From: Clostridia bacterium
GTDB lineage: Bacteria; Bacillota; Clostridia; Christensenellales; Aristaeellaceae
Length of the DNA stretch: 64,000 nt
Direction of reading: 5' to 3'
Assembly: GCA_017395065.1 (NCBI GenBank)
Contig: JAFPWH010000024.1
Span: forward strand, 81,484-145,483
Each line of letters opens with the position of its first letter. The stretch's first letter is position 1. A program made the position numbers and the translations under genes. The notes beneath the pieces are model-generated. The model was given only the letters and a program-made list of their open reading frames with translations, ran no database searches and was not told the DNA's origin. Positions 9,417 to 18,449 of this stretch are shown piece after piece.

Positions 9417-11855
9417 TTACTGTTTTTTTCTGACGTTGATGATGGTATCGTCAAGCACGCACATGGCGTACATTGTACCCTTGCTTTCGCGGCGCTCGAT
9501 TCGCACAAGATCCGTGTTCAGCGTCTGCACGGCGCCTTTCTTCTGTTCGTATTCGAAATCGTAGGGCTCTTTGACGGGAAGCACGCCTACGATGCGCGTG
9601 CCGTTTGCGCCGTTCTTGGCAAAGTTAAAGCACTTGACGCCCTTTCCGCCCCTCGCCTGAAGGTCGAAGTCGATCAAAAGGACGCGCTTCATAAAGCCCT
9701 TGTCGCTTACGAAGAGGATCTCGCCTTCCTCATTGTTGGGGAAAACCTCGAAAACGCTGTCGCCTTCGGAAAGGCTGATTCCCTTGACGCCGGCTGCCGT
9801 CCTGCCGATCAGGGAAATCTCACTGATCGGGTAATGTATGCTCATGCCGGCTGTCGTGATCATGAGCAGGTTCTCTTCGTCTCCCAGCAAAAGCACTTTA
9901 CGCAGGGAATCGTTTTCTTTCAGCGTGAGCGCGGCGAATTTGGAACGGCTGATGTCGTATTCCTTAAGGTTCGTGCGCTTTACGATGCCGCCGCTCGTGA
10001 CGAACAGAAGCTTCGCTTCCGGATCGGCGTTCATGAGGATCGCGCCGATCAGCGCTTCGTCATTTTCAAGCCCGGCAAACAGCGCTCCCTGTGGGGAGCC
10101 CCTGTCCTTTACGCGGCATTCGGGTATCTTTTCCGCTGCCAGCGGATAGCAGCTGCCCTTGTCCGTGAAGAACAGTATTCTGCTGTCTGTATCGCAGCGG
10201 AACAGGTATTCGGATGCGTCGCTTGCCTCTCCGGCGCTAACGGCCTTGTCGTACAGCCTCGGCGAAACGCGTTTGAGGAAACCGTTGCGGGTGACGTACA
10301 CGAGCGTTTCTTCGGCGACTTTCGGCAAGGGCTCGATCTCCACCTGATCGAATTCTCTGACGAGCTGCGTGCGGCGCGGCGTCGCGTATTTTGTCTTGAC
10401 TTCGATCAGTTCCTGCCTGATCACTTCAAGCAGTTTCTTTTCGCTTTTCAATATAGCTTCGAGACGCTTGATCAGCTTTTGTATTTCCGCATACTCCTGC
10501 CGAAGGGTCAGGATCTCAAGGTTCGTGAGGCGCTGCAGGCGCATGTCGAGGATGGCCTGCGCCTGTACGTCCGTAAGCTTGAAGCGCGCCATCAGACGTT
10601 CTTTGGCTTCCTTCGGCGTCTTGCTCGAGCGTATGAGGCGGATCACTTCGTCGAGATTGTCGACGGCGATGATGAGTCCTTCGAGGATATGCGCCCGCGC
10701 CTTCGCCTTCTCAAGCTCGTAGCGCGTGCGCCTGAGCACCACGTTTTTGCGGTGCTGCAGATAGAATTCGAGAATGGCCTTGAGCCCAAGCTGCATCGGC
10801 TTGCCCTGTGCGATGCAGACCATGTTGACGCCTACGGTGTCCTGAAGCTCCGAATACTTGTACAGCCCCGCGAGCACGCGCTCGGCGTCGGCGTCTCTCT
10901 TTAGCTCGATCACCGCGCGCATGCCGCTGCGGTCGCTCTCGTCGCGGATATCGTAAATGTCGCTGAACAGATCCTTTTTCTCTTCGCTCAGCCGCAGGAT
11001 CTTTTCGAGCAGAGCGCTTTTGTTTTTGCCGTAGGTCATCTCGGTTATGACCAAAAGCGTCCTTCCGGCCTGCCCTTTTTCGATGGAGGTTTTGGCCCGC
11101 AGCTGCACTTTGCCTCGTCCCGTTTCGTAGGCCTGTTCGAGCTCTTCGCCGGCAGCGAGTATGCCGCCGGTCGGAAAATCAGGCCCGGGGATGTATTTCA
11201 TCAGCTCTCGGGTCGTTATGTCCTTATTTTCCATAAGGGCGATCACGCCGTCGATCGCCTCGCCCAGATTGTGAGGGGGAATGTTGGTGGCAAGACCCAC
11301 GGCGATGCCGTCCGCGCCGTTTACGAGAATGTTCGGAAAGCTGCTGGGCAATAGCTCCGGCTCGTTTTGTGTATCGTCGAAATTCAGATGAAAATCGACC
11401 GTGTCTTTATCGATGTCCCTGAGCATTTCCATCGCAAGGGGCATCATGCGCGCCTCGGTATAGCGCATCGCAGCGGGCGGATCGCCGTCGATGGAGCCGA
11501 AGTTGCCGTGCCCGTCGATCAGCGGTTCTCTGAGCGAGAAGTCCTGTGCCATGCGCGCAAGCGCGCCGTAAACGGACGAGTCTCCGTGCGGATGGTATTT
11601 TCCAAGACAATCGCCCACGATGCGTGCGCACTTTCTGTGAGGCTTGTCGTTCGTCAGCGAAAGCTCGTGCATCGTGTAGAGGATGCGCCTCTGCACGGGC
11701 TTTAAGCCGTCTTCCACGCGGGGGAGTGCCCTGTCCAATATGACGTGCTCGGAGTAGGGCATCATAGAGGCGTGCATGACGCTTTCCATCGTCTTTTGCA
11801 TTATGACTTCGGTTTTCTGCCCCTTCATGGGTTCATGCGTGCTTTTGCGCGCCAT
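9417..11855 (-). CDS. parC: DNA topoisomerase IV subunit A (GyrA/ParC family)
   Basis: The 812-residue type IIA topoisomerase A subunit cuts and rejoins both DNA strands together with the adjacent B subunit. The N-terminal winged-helix region '[12 protein letters not shown]', the quinolone-determining region '[14 protein letters not shown]' and the catalytic tyrosine in '[10 protein letters not shown]' are present, followed by the beta-propeller C-terminal domain. Length and the B-A order fit ParC of Bacillota. However, the C-terminal domain carries QARGGKG (about residue 733), close to the gyrase box QRRGGKG, so a gyrase-like activity is possible. ATG directly abuts the parE stop codon, indicating translational coupling. 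Confidence 0.9.
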   Translation of the reverse strand: MARKSTHEPMKGQKTEVIMQKTMESVMHASMMPYSEHVILDRALPRVEDGLKPVQRRILYTMHELSLTNDKPHRKCARIVGDCLGKYHPHGDSSVYGALARMAQDFSLREPLIDGHGNFGSIDGDPPAAMRYTEARMMPLAMEMLRDIDKDTVDFHLNFDDTQNEPELLPSSFPNILVNGADGIAVGLATNIPPHNLGEAIDGVIALMENKDITTRELMKYIPGPDFPTGGILAAGEELEQAYETGRGKVQLRAKTSIEKGQAGRTLLVITEMTYGKNKSALLEKILRLSEEKKDLFSDIYDIRDESDRSGMRAVIELKRDADAERVLAGLYKYSELQDTVGVNMVCIAQGKPMQLGLKAILEFYLQHRKNVVLRRTRYELEKAKARAHILEGLIIAVDNLDEVIRLIRSSKTPKEAKERLMARFKLTDVQAQAILDMRLQRLTNLEILTLRQEYAEIQKLIKRLEAILKSEKKLLEVIRQELIEVKTKYATPRRTQLVREFDQVEIEPLPKVAEETLVYVTRNGFLKRVSPRLYDKAVSAGEASDASEYLFRCDTDSRILFFTDKGSCYPLAAEKIPECRVKDRGSPQGALFAGLENDEALIGAILMNADPEAKLLFVTSGGIVKRTNLKEYDISRSKFAALTLKENDSLRKVLLLGDEENLLMITTAGMSIHYPISEISLIGRTAAGVKGISLSEGDSVFEVFPNNEEGEILFVSDKGFMKRVLLIDFDLQARGGKGVKCFNFAKNGANGTRIVGVLPVKEPYDFEYEQKKGAVQTLNTDLVRIERRESKGTMYAMCVLDDTIINVRKKQ

Positions 11856-13826
11856 TTACGCTCTGCCTCCTTCCTCGCCGACGGGTTTGAAGTCGTCTTT
11901 TTTGTTGAAATCAGCGTAGGCGAAGATGTAGTCCTTTCGGGGCTCCACTTTGTCGCCCATCAGTATGGAAACCATGCGCTCTGCTTCGGCGTCGTCTTCG
12001 ATCGAGACCTGCGTAAGCTTTCTGCCCTCGGGGTTCATCGTCGTTTCCCAGAGCTGTTCCGGGTTCATTTCGCCAAGGCCCTTGTAGCGCTGAAGCGTGT
12101 AGCCCTTGCTGACGCCCTGCATCGCGCTTGCAAGCTCCTTGTCGTCGTAACAGTAGATGGACTTGTCGCCCTTTTGAATCTTGTACAGTGGCGGCATGCC
12201 CATGTATACGTGCCCTTCGGTGATCAATGGCTTCATGTAACGATAGAAGAAGGTCAGCAGTATCGCGCGGATGTGCGCGCCGTCCTGGTCGGCATCGGAC
12301 AGAATGATCACCTTGTCGTATTTCAGGCGGCTTATGTCGAAACCCTCGCCGATCCCCGTGCCGAGCGCCGTGATCAGAGAGCGGATCTCTTCGTTCGCCA
12401 ATACCTGATCGAGCCTCTTTTTTTCGGAATTCAACGGCTTTCCGCGAAGCGGGAGAATCGCCTGAAAATGCCTGTCCCGGCCCTGCTTGGCGCTGCCGCC
12501 GGCGGAATCGCCTTCGACGATGAAAAGCTCGTTGAGCTTTGCGTCCCTGCCCGTGCAGGAGGAGAGCTTGCCGACCAGAGGGGCGGATTCGAGCTCCGTC
12601 TTCTGCCTTGCGAGGTCCTTTGCCTTGCGCGTGGCCTCTCTGACCTTCGCCGCCTTGATCGCCTTTTCGAGGATCACCTTTGCGGACGCCTGATTTTTGA
12701 GGTCTTCGAGATAGATGCTCAGCTTTTCGTCGACCCAGTTTTCCACCTGCGACTTGACTTCGGTATTGCCGAGGCGGCCCTTCGTCTGGCCCTCGAATTG
12801 GGGATTCTTTACGTTTACGGCCAAAACGGCGGTGAGCCCTTCGCGGAAATCCTCACCGCTCAGATTGTTGTCCTTTTCCTTCAGCACGCCGCATTTGCGC
12901 GCATAATCGTTGAACACCTTGGTCAGCGCCGTCTTGAAGCCCACCTCGTGGGTACCGCCCTCGGGGGTAGGGATGTTGTTCACGAAAGAAAAGATGCTGG
13001 CGGTATAGCTGTCGGTGTACTGTATGCAAAAGCGGATGCGTATGTCGCTTAAGCTACCTTCATAAAGGATGGGCTCGGTCAGCGCGGTCTTTTCGCCGTT
13101 GAGGTAGCTCACGAAATCGTTCAGGCCGCCCTCGTACATGTATTCCACGCGGCGCAGCTTTTCGTCACGAATGCGTTCGTCGGTGAATATGAAGCGCACG
13201 CCCTTGTTGAGATAGGCAAGCTCCCGTATCCTGTGGCGAACGGTATCGCTGTTGAAATCGATTTCTTCGAACACGCGGGGATCGGGTTTAAAGCACACCG
13301 AAGTGCCCCTTTTGCGGGTGTTGCCGACCTTCGCAAGCGGCGCGACAGGCTTGCCCGAAAGGATCTTATGCGTCTTCGGATCCTCCACGGATTCGAAACG
13401 CTGCTGATAGTGCGTATAATCGACGTAAACGTCCACGACGCACCACTCGCTGAGGGCGTTTACGACGCTTGCGCCCACGCCGTGCAGGCCGCCGGAATAG
13501 GCGTAGTTCTTGTCGTCGAATTTTCCGCCCGCGTGCAGCTGCGTGTAGATGACCTCGACCGCGCTCACGCCGAGCTTGGGGTGTATATCCACCGGCAGAC
13601 CGCGCCCGTTGTCAGTGACCTCACAGCTGCCGTCTTTTTTCAATGTGACGGTAATTTCATTCGCGTAACCGTTTGAAGCTTCGTCCACAGCGTTGTCGAC
13701 GATCTCCCAAATCAGATGGTGCAGTCCTCTTGGGCCTGTGGAGCCTATGTACATGCCGGGACGCATGCGCACCGCCTCGAGACCTTCAAGAACGGTTATA
13801 TCTTTCGCCGTGTAGTTGGATGCCAT
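11856..13826 (-). CDS. parE: DNA topoisomerase IV subunit B (GyrB/ParE family)
   Basis: The 656-residue ATPase subunit of type IIA topoisomerase has the size of Bacillota ParE. A GHKL ATPase domain is seen: 'EIVDNAVDEA', 'DNGRGLPVDIHP' and 'GLHGVGASVVNALS'. The Toprim metal site follows with 'EGDSAGGSAKQGRDR', 'PLRGKPLN' and 'ILSDADQDGAHI'. The ATG follows a GGAGGGAG site, with a promoter about 50 bp upstream. It is first in the parE-parC operon. The assignment as ParE rather than GyrB rests on the adjacent A subunit, on length, and on no dnaA, dnaN or recF nearby. Confidence 0.9.
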   Translation of the reverse strand: MASNYTAKDITVLEGLEAVRMRPGMYIGSTGPRGLHHLIWEIVDNAVDEASNGYANEITVTLKKDGSCEVTDNGRGLPVDIHPKLGVSAVEVIYTQLHAGGKFDDKNYAYSGGLHGVGASVVNALSEWCVVDVYVDYTHYQQRFESVEDPKTHKILSGKPVAPLAKVGNTRKRGTSVCFKPDPRVFEEIDFNSDTVRHRIRELAYLNKGVRFIFTDERIRDEKLRRVEYMYEGGLNDFVSYLNGEKTALTEPILYEGSLSDIRIRFCIQYTDSYTASIFSFVNNIPTPEGGTHEVGFKTALTKVFNDYARKCGVLKEKDNNLSGEDFREGLTAVLAVNVKNPQFEGQTKGRLGNTEVKSQVENWVDEKLSIYLEDLKNQASAKVILEKAIKAAKVREATRKAKDLARQKTELESAPLVGKLSSCTGRDAKLNELFIVEGDSAGGSAKQGRDRHFQAILPLRGKPLNSEKKRLDQVLANEEIRSLITALGTGIGEGFDISRLKYDKVIILSDADQDGAHIRAILLTFFYRYMKPLITEGHVYMGMPPLYKIQKGDKSIYCYDDKELASAMQGVSKGYTLQRYKGLGEMNPEQLWETTMNPEGRKLTQVSIEDDAEAERMVSILMGDKVEPRKDYIFAYADFNKKDDFKPVGEEGGRA

Positions 13827-13872
13827 TTCTCCCTCCGAAATATATGGAAATGCTCATACTTTCTCTAATATA

Positions 13873-13901
13873 AGTATACCATAAAACGACGCGTAAAGCA
13901 A
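13873..13901 (-). promoter_or_regulatory. Sigma-A-type promoter of parE-parC
   Basis: Minus-strand TTGCTT and TATACT are separated by 17 bp, about 50 bp upstream of the parE ATG. Confidence 0.6.
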
Positions 13902-13950
13902 ATTCACAGGTATTACAAAAGTGTTCAAAATGTTTCATAAAAGCGAATAA

Positions 13951-13991
13951 CGCGGCACGCATCCCCGTAAGAAGCGGGGTTGCGCGCCGCG
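13951..13991 (-). terminator. Hairpin after the hsp20 gene
   Basis: A GC-rich stem, CGCGGC paired to GCCGCG with an inner CCCCG/CGGGG stem, lies 20 bp after the hsp20 stop. Only a weak T-rich tail follows on the minus strand, so termination there is likely but not certain. Confidence 0.55.
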
Positions 13992-14011
13992 CGGTCAATG
14001 CGTCAGTCCTG

Positions 14012-14440
14012 TCAGCCTTCGATGGCGATCAGATGATTCTCCTCTTTGGGCGCTTCGAGCTGCGGCTTGGGGATGCTGATTTTGAGGATGCCGTCCTCGA
14101 ACCTGGCCTTGATGTTCTCCTGCTTTACGTCCTTGCCCACATAGTAGCTGCGGCTGCAGGAGCCCACGTAGCGTTCGCGCCGGATGTACTTGCCGTTCTC
14201 TTCCTCGTTGTTTTCCTTCGAGGTCTGGGCGCTTACAGTAAGGTAGCCGTCTTTGAGCTCTGCTTTGACGTCTTCCTTCTTGTAGCCGGGCAGTTCGATG
14301 CCGAGCTCGTACCCGTCGTCATTTTCCTTGATGTCCGTGCCCATCAGCATATAGGGGTAAGCGGTTTTGCTCGCGGGGCGCGCAAAGGTTCCAAAGAAAT
14401 CGTCAAAAAGGTTGTCGTTAAAAAAGTTTCTCATCAACAT
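14012..14440 (-). CDS. Small heat shock protein, Hsp20/alpha-crystallin family
   Basis: A 142-residue ATP-independent holdase chaperone that binds unfolding proteins in the cytoplasm. A variable N-terminal arm is followed by the alpha-crystallin domain (about residues 35-125), with 'YELGIELPGYKKEDVKAELKDG' and 'VKQENIKARFEDGILKISIP' regions typical of the family. The ATG is preceded by a GGAGG site. Transcription starts from a near-consensus promoter whose -35 box lies inside a perfect CIRCE operator, so the gene is very probably repressed by HrcA and induced by heat. It is transcribed alone. Confidence 0.95.
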   Translation of the reverse strand: MLMRNFFNDNLFDDFFGTFARPASKTAYPYMLMGTDIKENDDGYELGIELPGYKKEDVKAELKDGYLTVSAQTSKENNEEENGKYIRRERYVGSCSRSYYVGKDVKQENIKARFEDGILKISIPKPQLEAPKEENHLIAIEG

Positions 14441-14512
14441 GGTTTTGTCCTCCGTATATTTTATTCTCTCGGGTGGGACTGTGTTCTATCGTCCTCCCTC
14501 GATTACGTGAGC

Positions 14513-14541
14513 ATTATACCACACAAATTAGCACTCGTCAA
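14513..14541 (-). promoter_or_regulatory. hsp20 promoter
   Basis: Minus-strand TTGACG and TATAAT are separated by 17 bp. The -35 hexamer falls within the spacer and right half-site of the CIRCE operator, so HrcA binding would block RNA polymerase. Confidence 0.85.
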
Positions 14542-14554
14542 TAGTGAGTGCTAA
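14528..14554. promoter_or_regulatory. CIRCE operator (HrcA site)
   Basis: Perfect inverted repeat TTAGCACTC - 9 bp - GAGTGCTAA, identical to the HrcA-binding CIRCE consensus. It overlaps the hsp20 promoter and lies about 45 bp upstream of the divergent MMPL promoter. Confidence 0.97.
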
Positions 14555-14599
14555 CAAAATACTGTTAAAAGTAAGTAAAGGTCAAAAATCAAAAAACGC

Positions 14600-14628
14600 T
14601 TGCTACAGCCTGCGAAATATGGTAAACT
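14600..14628 (+). promoter_or_regulatory. Promoter of the MMPL/RND gene
   Basis: TTGCTA and TAAACT with a 17-bp spacer place the start of transcription about 20 bp before the ATG at 14655. Each box has four of six consensus bases. Confidence 0.5.
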
Positions 14629-14654
14629 CTCCATATGAAACGGAGCGTGGAAAA

Positions 14655-16898
14655 ATGATCAAAAGCCTAAGTGAAACCATCGTACACAGACGAAAAACAG
14701 TATTTTTGCTCTATATACTCCTTGCCTGCGTCAGCATTTTTACGATCAATAAAGTAAACATCAATTACGATTTTACGGCCTATCTCAGCAAGGATACGCA
14801 GACGCGCAAAAGCCTCGAGCTGATGGAAAGAGAATTCGGCTCCACAGAAACGATTTCGATCATGCTGACGAACGCGAAGGATGGGGAAGCGGACGAACTC
14901 GTCAAAGAGCTCAGCACCCGCAAAGGCGTTTTGATCGCGAGCCACGACGCAAGTGCAGACGTAAAGACGATCGATGGCACGCGCTACGACCGCATAACGC
15001 TCTTTTTGGACGACGTGGACGCCATCGCGTTTTATACCGAGCTTGAAAAGGACCTTGACGCGAAAGCCGGCATGGCAGATCACGTCCTTGGCGGCTCCGC
15101 GCCGCAGACGATAAAGCTTCAGAACAAAATCGCAAGCGAGATCCCGATCGCCATGCTGATCGCCATCCTCGTCGTGCTGGCGGTTTTGCTTTTCACCTCC
15201 CACAGCTTCCTGGAGCCGCTCGTATTTGCTGTCGTGATCGTCGTAAGCATACTGATCAACATGGGCACGAATTTCGTGTTCGGCACGATTTCGTTTATCA
15301 CCTTCGCGGTATGCGCCATTTTGCAGCTGGCGCTTGCGATGGATTACAGCATCATGCTGCTGCACAGCTTTTTCGAGATCGGAGAAAGTGTGGAAGACGA
15401 CCGACAGGCGATGATGCTCGCGCTCGAAAGGACGTTCATGCCCATATCGTCTTCCGCCCTCACGACAGTCAGCGGGTTGGTATCGCTGATGTTCATGTCC
15501 TTCACCATCGGGTTCGACATCGGCATGGTCTTGAGCAAGGGCATACTGATCACGATGATCTGCGTATTTACGCTGATGCCCGCGGTCATACTGCTGTTTT
15601 CAAAGCCGCTTAAACGCTTCAGGCATAAGCCGATACCGCTCGGCGGAAGACGTCTCGGGGCCCTTGCAAACAAAAGAGGGCTTCGCGCTGTAGTAATGTC
15701 GGTACTGCTCTGCGCCGTGCTCGCGGCTGCGCTCATGCAAAGCAGCGTAAGATACACGTTTACCGACGCCGGGATCAACGCGCAAAGCGACAGCATATCA
15801 AAAGTTTACGGCAGCGCCAATTCGGTCGTCGTTCTTCTGCCGTCGCAGGGCACCCGGGAGGATTACGAGCTGCAAAAGGAATACCTCCGCCGCATAGGGG
15901 ATATAAGCCATAACGGAAAGTCTGTCTTGAAAAACGCAGCCGGCATGGTCACGACAGGGGAAGCCGCAATAAAAACGTATACAGCCGAAGAGGTCCATGA
16001 ACTGCTCTCGTCCATGACGCCGAACGGTTTTCCGTTCGGCATAGAAGCGATCGCCGGTTTCCTGAAAAGCTCAGGCTACGAGGACGGCATAAGCGCTCAG
16101 GCGCTCCTTGAAATGGCGGACAGCCTGAGCGGCACGTTTTCGGCCATGGGCTTGATGGGCGAGGAGCAAAAGGAATGGATCAAGGAAAGCAGGGAAGCGA
16201 TCGTGCTTGCAAAGCGCATGTTCGAAAGCGAAAGCTTTTCCAGACTGATCCTGACGCTCGACGTGCCGATCCAGGGAGAGGGCAGCGAAGAGGTCATGGA
16301 ACAAATCATTTCCGTGACCGAGGAACTCTACCCGGGCAAAGAGACGGGGATCACGGGGCTCATGATGAGCGTATACGATATTTCCCATGCGTTCAACGCA
16401 GATCTGATGCGCGTAAGCCTTATAACGATCCTTGCGATTTTCCTGATCGTGCTGTTTTCGTTCAGAAACGCCGTCATTCCCGTCATACTGCTGCTGGCGA
16501 TACAGGGCGCGGTCTGGATCAACTTCGCGCTCTCCGTCCCCACAAACAGAGATGTGTTTTTCATGTGCTACCTGATCTGCCTTGCGATACAGATGGGCGC
16601 GACCATCGATTACGGCATATTGCTTACGAACAACTACGTGTATCTCAGGCGCAATCTGGTTGCGCCCGGTCAGGCTGTTGAACAGGCGATGGAACTGTCC
16701 TTCCCGACCATCATCACCTCGGGTCTTATACTGTTCTTTGCCGGGCTTACGATCGGAAAGCTGTGCACCGTCTACTACATTTACTCCATCGGCTTGCTGA
16801 TCGCGAGCGGGACGATCTTTTCGCTGATTATGGTGCTGCTGCTGTTGCCCGCGCTGCTCGTTTCTCTGGACCGCTTTATCCTGCGGAGAAAGAATTAA
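14655..16898 (+). CDS. MMPL/RND-family membrane transporter
   Basis: A 747-residue polytopic protein of the RND superfamily, MmpL/YdfJ-like. The architecture is one N-terminal helix ('VFLLYILLACVSIFTI'), a first extracytoplasmic loop, five helices from about residue 175, a second loop from about 370 to 580, and a final five-helix block. Family members export lipids or hydrophobic compounds using the proton gradient; the substrate is unknown here. I take the ATG at 14655, which has a GGAG site and the promoter just upstream. An earlier in-frame ATG at 14544 lies inside the CIRCE element and is unlikely. It stands alone and shares its upstream region with hsp20. Confidence 0.85.
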   Translation: MIKSLSETIVHRRKTVFLLYILLACVSIFTINKVNINYDFTAYLSKDTQTRKSLELMEREFGSTETISIMLTNAKDGEADELVKELSTRKGVLIASHDASADVKTIDGTRYDRITLFLDDVDAIAFYTELEKDLDAKAGMADHVLGGSAPQTIKLQNKIASEIPIAMLIAILVVLAVLLFTSHSFLEPLVFAVVIVVSILINMGTNFVFGTISFITFAVCAILQLALAMDYSIMLLHSFFEIGESVEDDRQAMMLALERTFMPISSSALTTVSGLVSLMFMSFTIGFDIGMVLSKGILITMICVFTLMPAVILLFSKPLKRFRHKPIPLGGRRLGALANKRGLRAVVMSVLLCAVLAAALMQSSVRYTFTDAGINAQSDSISKVYGSANSVVVLLPSQGTREDYELQKEYLRRIGDISHNGKSVLKNAAGMVTTGEAAIKTYTAEEVHELLSSMTPNGFPFGIEAIAGFLKSSGYEDGISAQALLEMADSLSGTFSAMGLMGEEQKEWIKESREAIVLAKRMFESESFSRLILTLDVPIQGEGSEEVMEQIISVTEELYPGKETGITGLMMSVYDISHAFNADLMRVSLITILAIFLIVLFSFRNAVIPVILLLAIQGAVWINFALSVPTNRDVFFMCYLICLAIQMGATIDYGILLTNNYVYLRRNLVAPGQAVEQAMELSFPTIITSGLILFFAGLTIGKLCTVYYIYSIGLLIASGTIFSLIMVLLLLPALLVSLDRFILRRKN

Positions 16899-16933
16899 TG
16901 GAAGTTTTAATGTGACATTTACGTTAAATCTGA

Positions 16934-16961
16934 TTGACAAAACAAAGGGAAACTATATAAT
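16934..16961 (+). promoter_or_regulatory. Promoter of the glycerol-3-phosphate dehydrogenase-like operon
   Basis: Consensus TTGACA and TATAAT separated by 16 bp, ending 43 bp before the ATG at 17004. Confidence 0.8.
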
Positions 16962-17003
16962 AACTCATAGAATGCAACGGATTTGTTTTCGGAGGAAGTC
17001 TGA

Positions 17004-18449
17004 ATGACGGACGTGATCGTTATCGGCTGCGGCGTGATCGGCGCGGCGCTTGCATACAGGCTCAGCCAGTACAAACTGAAGGTGCTCGTGCTGGAGAAAC
17101 AGAACGACGTAGCGATGGGCGCCACCCGCGCCAACAGCGCCATCATTCACGCGGGCTTCGATCCGGAGCCCGGAACGCTGATGGCGAAACTGAATGTGCA
17201 GGGAAGCAATATGGCCCGCACGCTCTGCGAGAAGCTGAGCGTACCGTATCTGAACAACGGAGCGCTCGTTCTCGGCTTCGATAAAGAGGAGGAGCTTACG
17301 TTAAATAAGCTCTACGAACGCGGCATAAAGAACGGCGTGGAAGGGTTAAGCTTGCTTGACGGCGAACAAACGCGCGCGATGGAACCGCACGTGAGCAGGG
17401 AAGTGACGCTGTCGCTGTACGCGCCGACCTCCGCGATCGTCGACCCCTGGGAGTATGCGCTCGCCTTTGCAGAGGTGGCCAAGACAAACGGCGTGGATTT
17501 CCGCTTCGAACAGGAAGTGACCGCGATCGAAAAGACGGCTTTCGGCTACACGGTGATCACGAGGAAGGGAAGATACGACACCCGCTTTGTCGTCAACTGC
17601 GCGGGCGTCGCATCCGATACCGTGCACGATATGGTCGCGCCGAAGAGCTTTACCATCCGGCCGGTTCGGGGGGATTACTGCGTGCTCGATAAGAACGAAA
17701 ACAGCAAGGCACATTGCACGCTGTTTCAATGCCCGTCCAAAAGCGGAAAGGGTGTATTGGTCACGCCGACGGTGCACGGAAACCTGCTCGTAGGCCCGAA
17801 CGCCGTACCATGCGAAGACAAGTTCCGCGTCAACACGACCGCCGACGGCATCGATTTTGTGAAGCGCATGGCGCTCAGGAGCGTGCCGGACGTCGACTTC
17901 CGCTCCACGATCCGTTCTTATGCCGGCATGCGGGCAAATCACGACAGGGACGACTTTATCATTGAATTTGCCGCGCCCGCGTTTTTGGACATCGCCGGCA
18001 TCAAATCGCCGGGTCTCAGCGCCGCGCCGGCCATTGCTTTGGAAGCGCTGAAGCTGCTGGAAGGCGTAGGCCTTCCTATGGAACGGAACCCTTCTGCCAC
18101 CGACGAAAGAAAAAAGCTTCGCTTCCGCAATATGACCGTAGAAGAAAGGCAGCGGGCCATATCAGAAAACCCGCTTTATGGGCGGGTCATCTGCCGCTGT
18201 GAGACCGTCACAGAAGCGGAGATTCTCGGCGCGATCCATTCACCGCTCACGCCGCACAGCATCGACGGGATCAAGCGCCGCGCCGGCTCCGGCATGGGGC
18301 GCTGTCAGGGCGGCTTCTGCTCGCCGAAAATCGTCGAGCTGCTGGCGAGGGAGCTCGGCATAAGCCCGCTCGAAGTTTTGAAGGACGGCGCGGGCAGCTA
18401 TATTCTGGACAGCGAGACCAAGGATGGAGAGAAAGCAAATGAGCTATGA
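17004..18449 (+). CDS. FAD-dependent glycerol-3-phosphate dehydrogenase-like oxidoreductase (GlpA type)
   Basis: This 481-residue protein has an N-terminal FAD-binding Rossmann fold ('VIGCGVIGAALAYRLSQY') and a DAO-type oxidoreductase domain. Its C-terminal BFD-like [2Fe-2S] domain, about residues 395-450, shows 'CRCETVTEAEI' and 'GRCQGGFC', giving four cysteines. This is the layout of anaerobic GlpA, which oxidises glycerol 3-phosphate to dihydroxyacetone phosphate; an L-2-hydroxyglutarate oxidase-like role is the main alternative. ATG follows GGAGGAAG with a good promoter upstream. It overlaps the next gene by 11 bp. With the two following genes it forms the three-part cluster seen in many Clostridia. 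Confidence 0.85.
   Translation: MTDVIVIGCGVIGAALAYRLSQYKLKVLVLEKQNDVAMGATRANSAIIHAGFDPEPGTLMAKLNVQGSNMARTLCEKLSVPYLNNGALVLGFDKEEELTLNKLYERGIKNGVEGLSLLDGEQTRAMEPHVSREVTLSLYAPTSAIVDPWEYALAFAEVAKTNGVDFRFEQEVTAIEKTAFGYTVITRKGRYDTRFVVNCAGVASDTVHDMVAPKSFTIRPVRGDYCVLDKNENSKAHCTLFQCPSKSGKGVLVTPTVHGNLLVGPNAVPCEDKFRVNTTADGIDFVKRMALRSVPDVDFRSTIRSYAGMRANHDRDDFIIEFAAPAFLDIAGIKSPGLSAAPAIALEALKLLEGVGLPMERNPSATDERKKLRFRNMTVEERQRAISENPLYGRVICRCETVTEAEILGAIHSPLTPHSIDGIKRRAGSGMGRCQGGFCSPKIVELLARELGISPLEVLKDGAGSYILDSETKDGEKANEL

Noticed and set aside
14544..14654. An upstream start for the MMPL gene
   Set aside because: The ATG at 14544 lies inside the CIRCE half-site and upstream of the predicted promoter.
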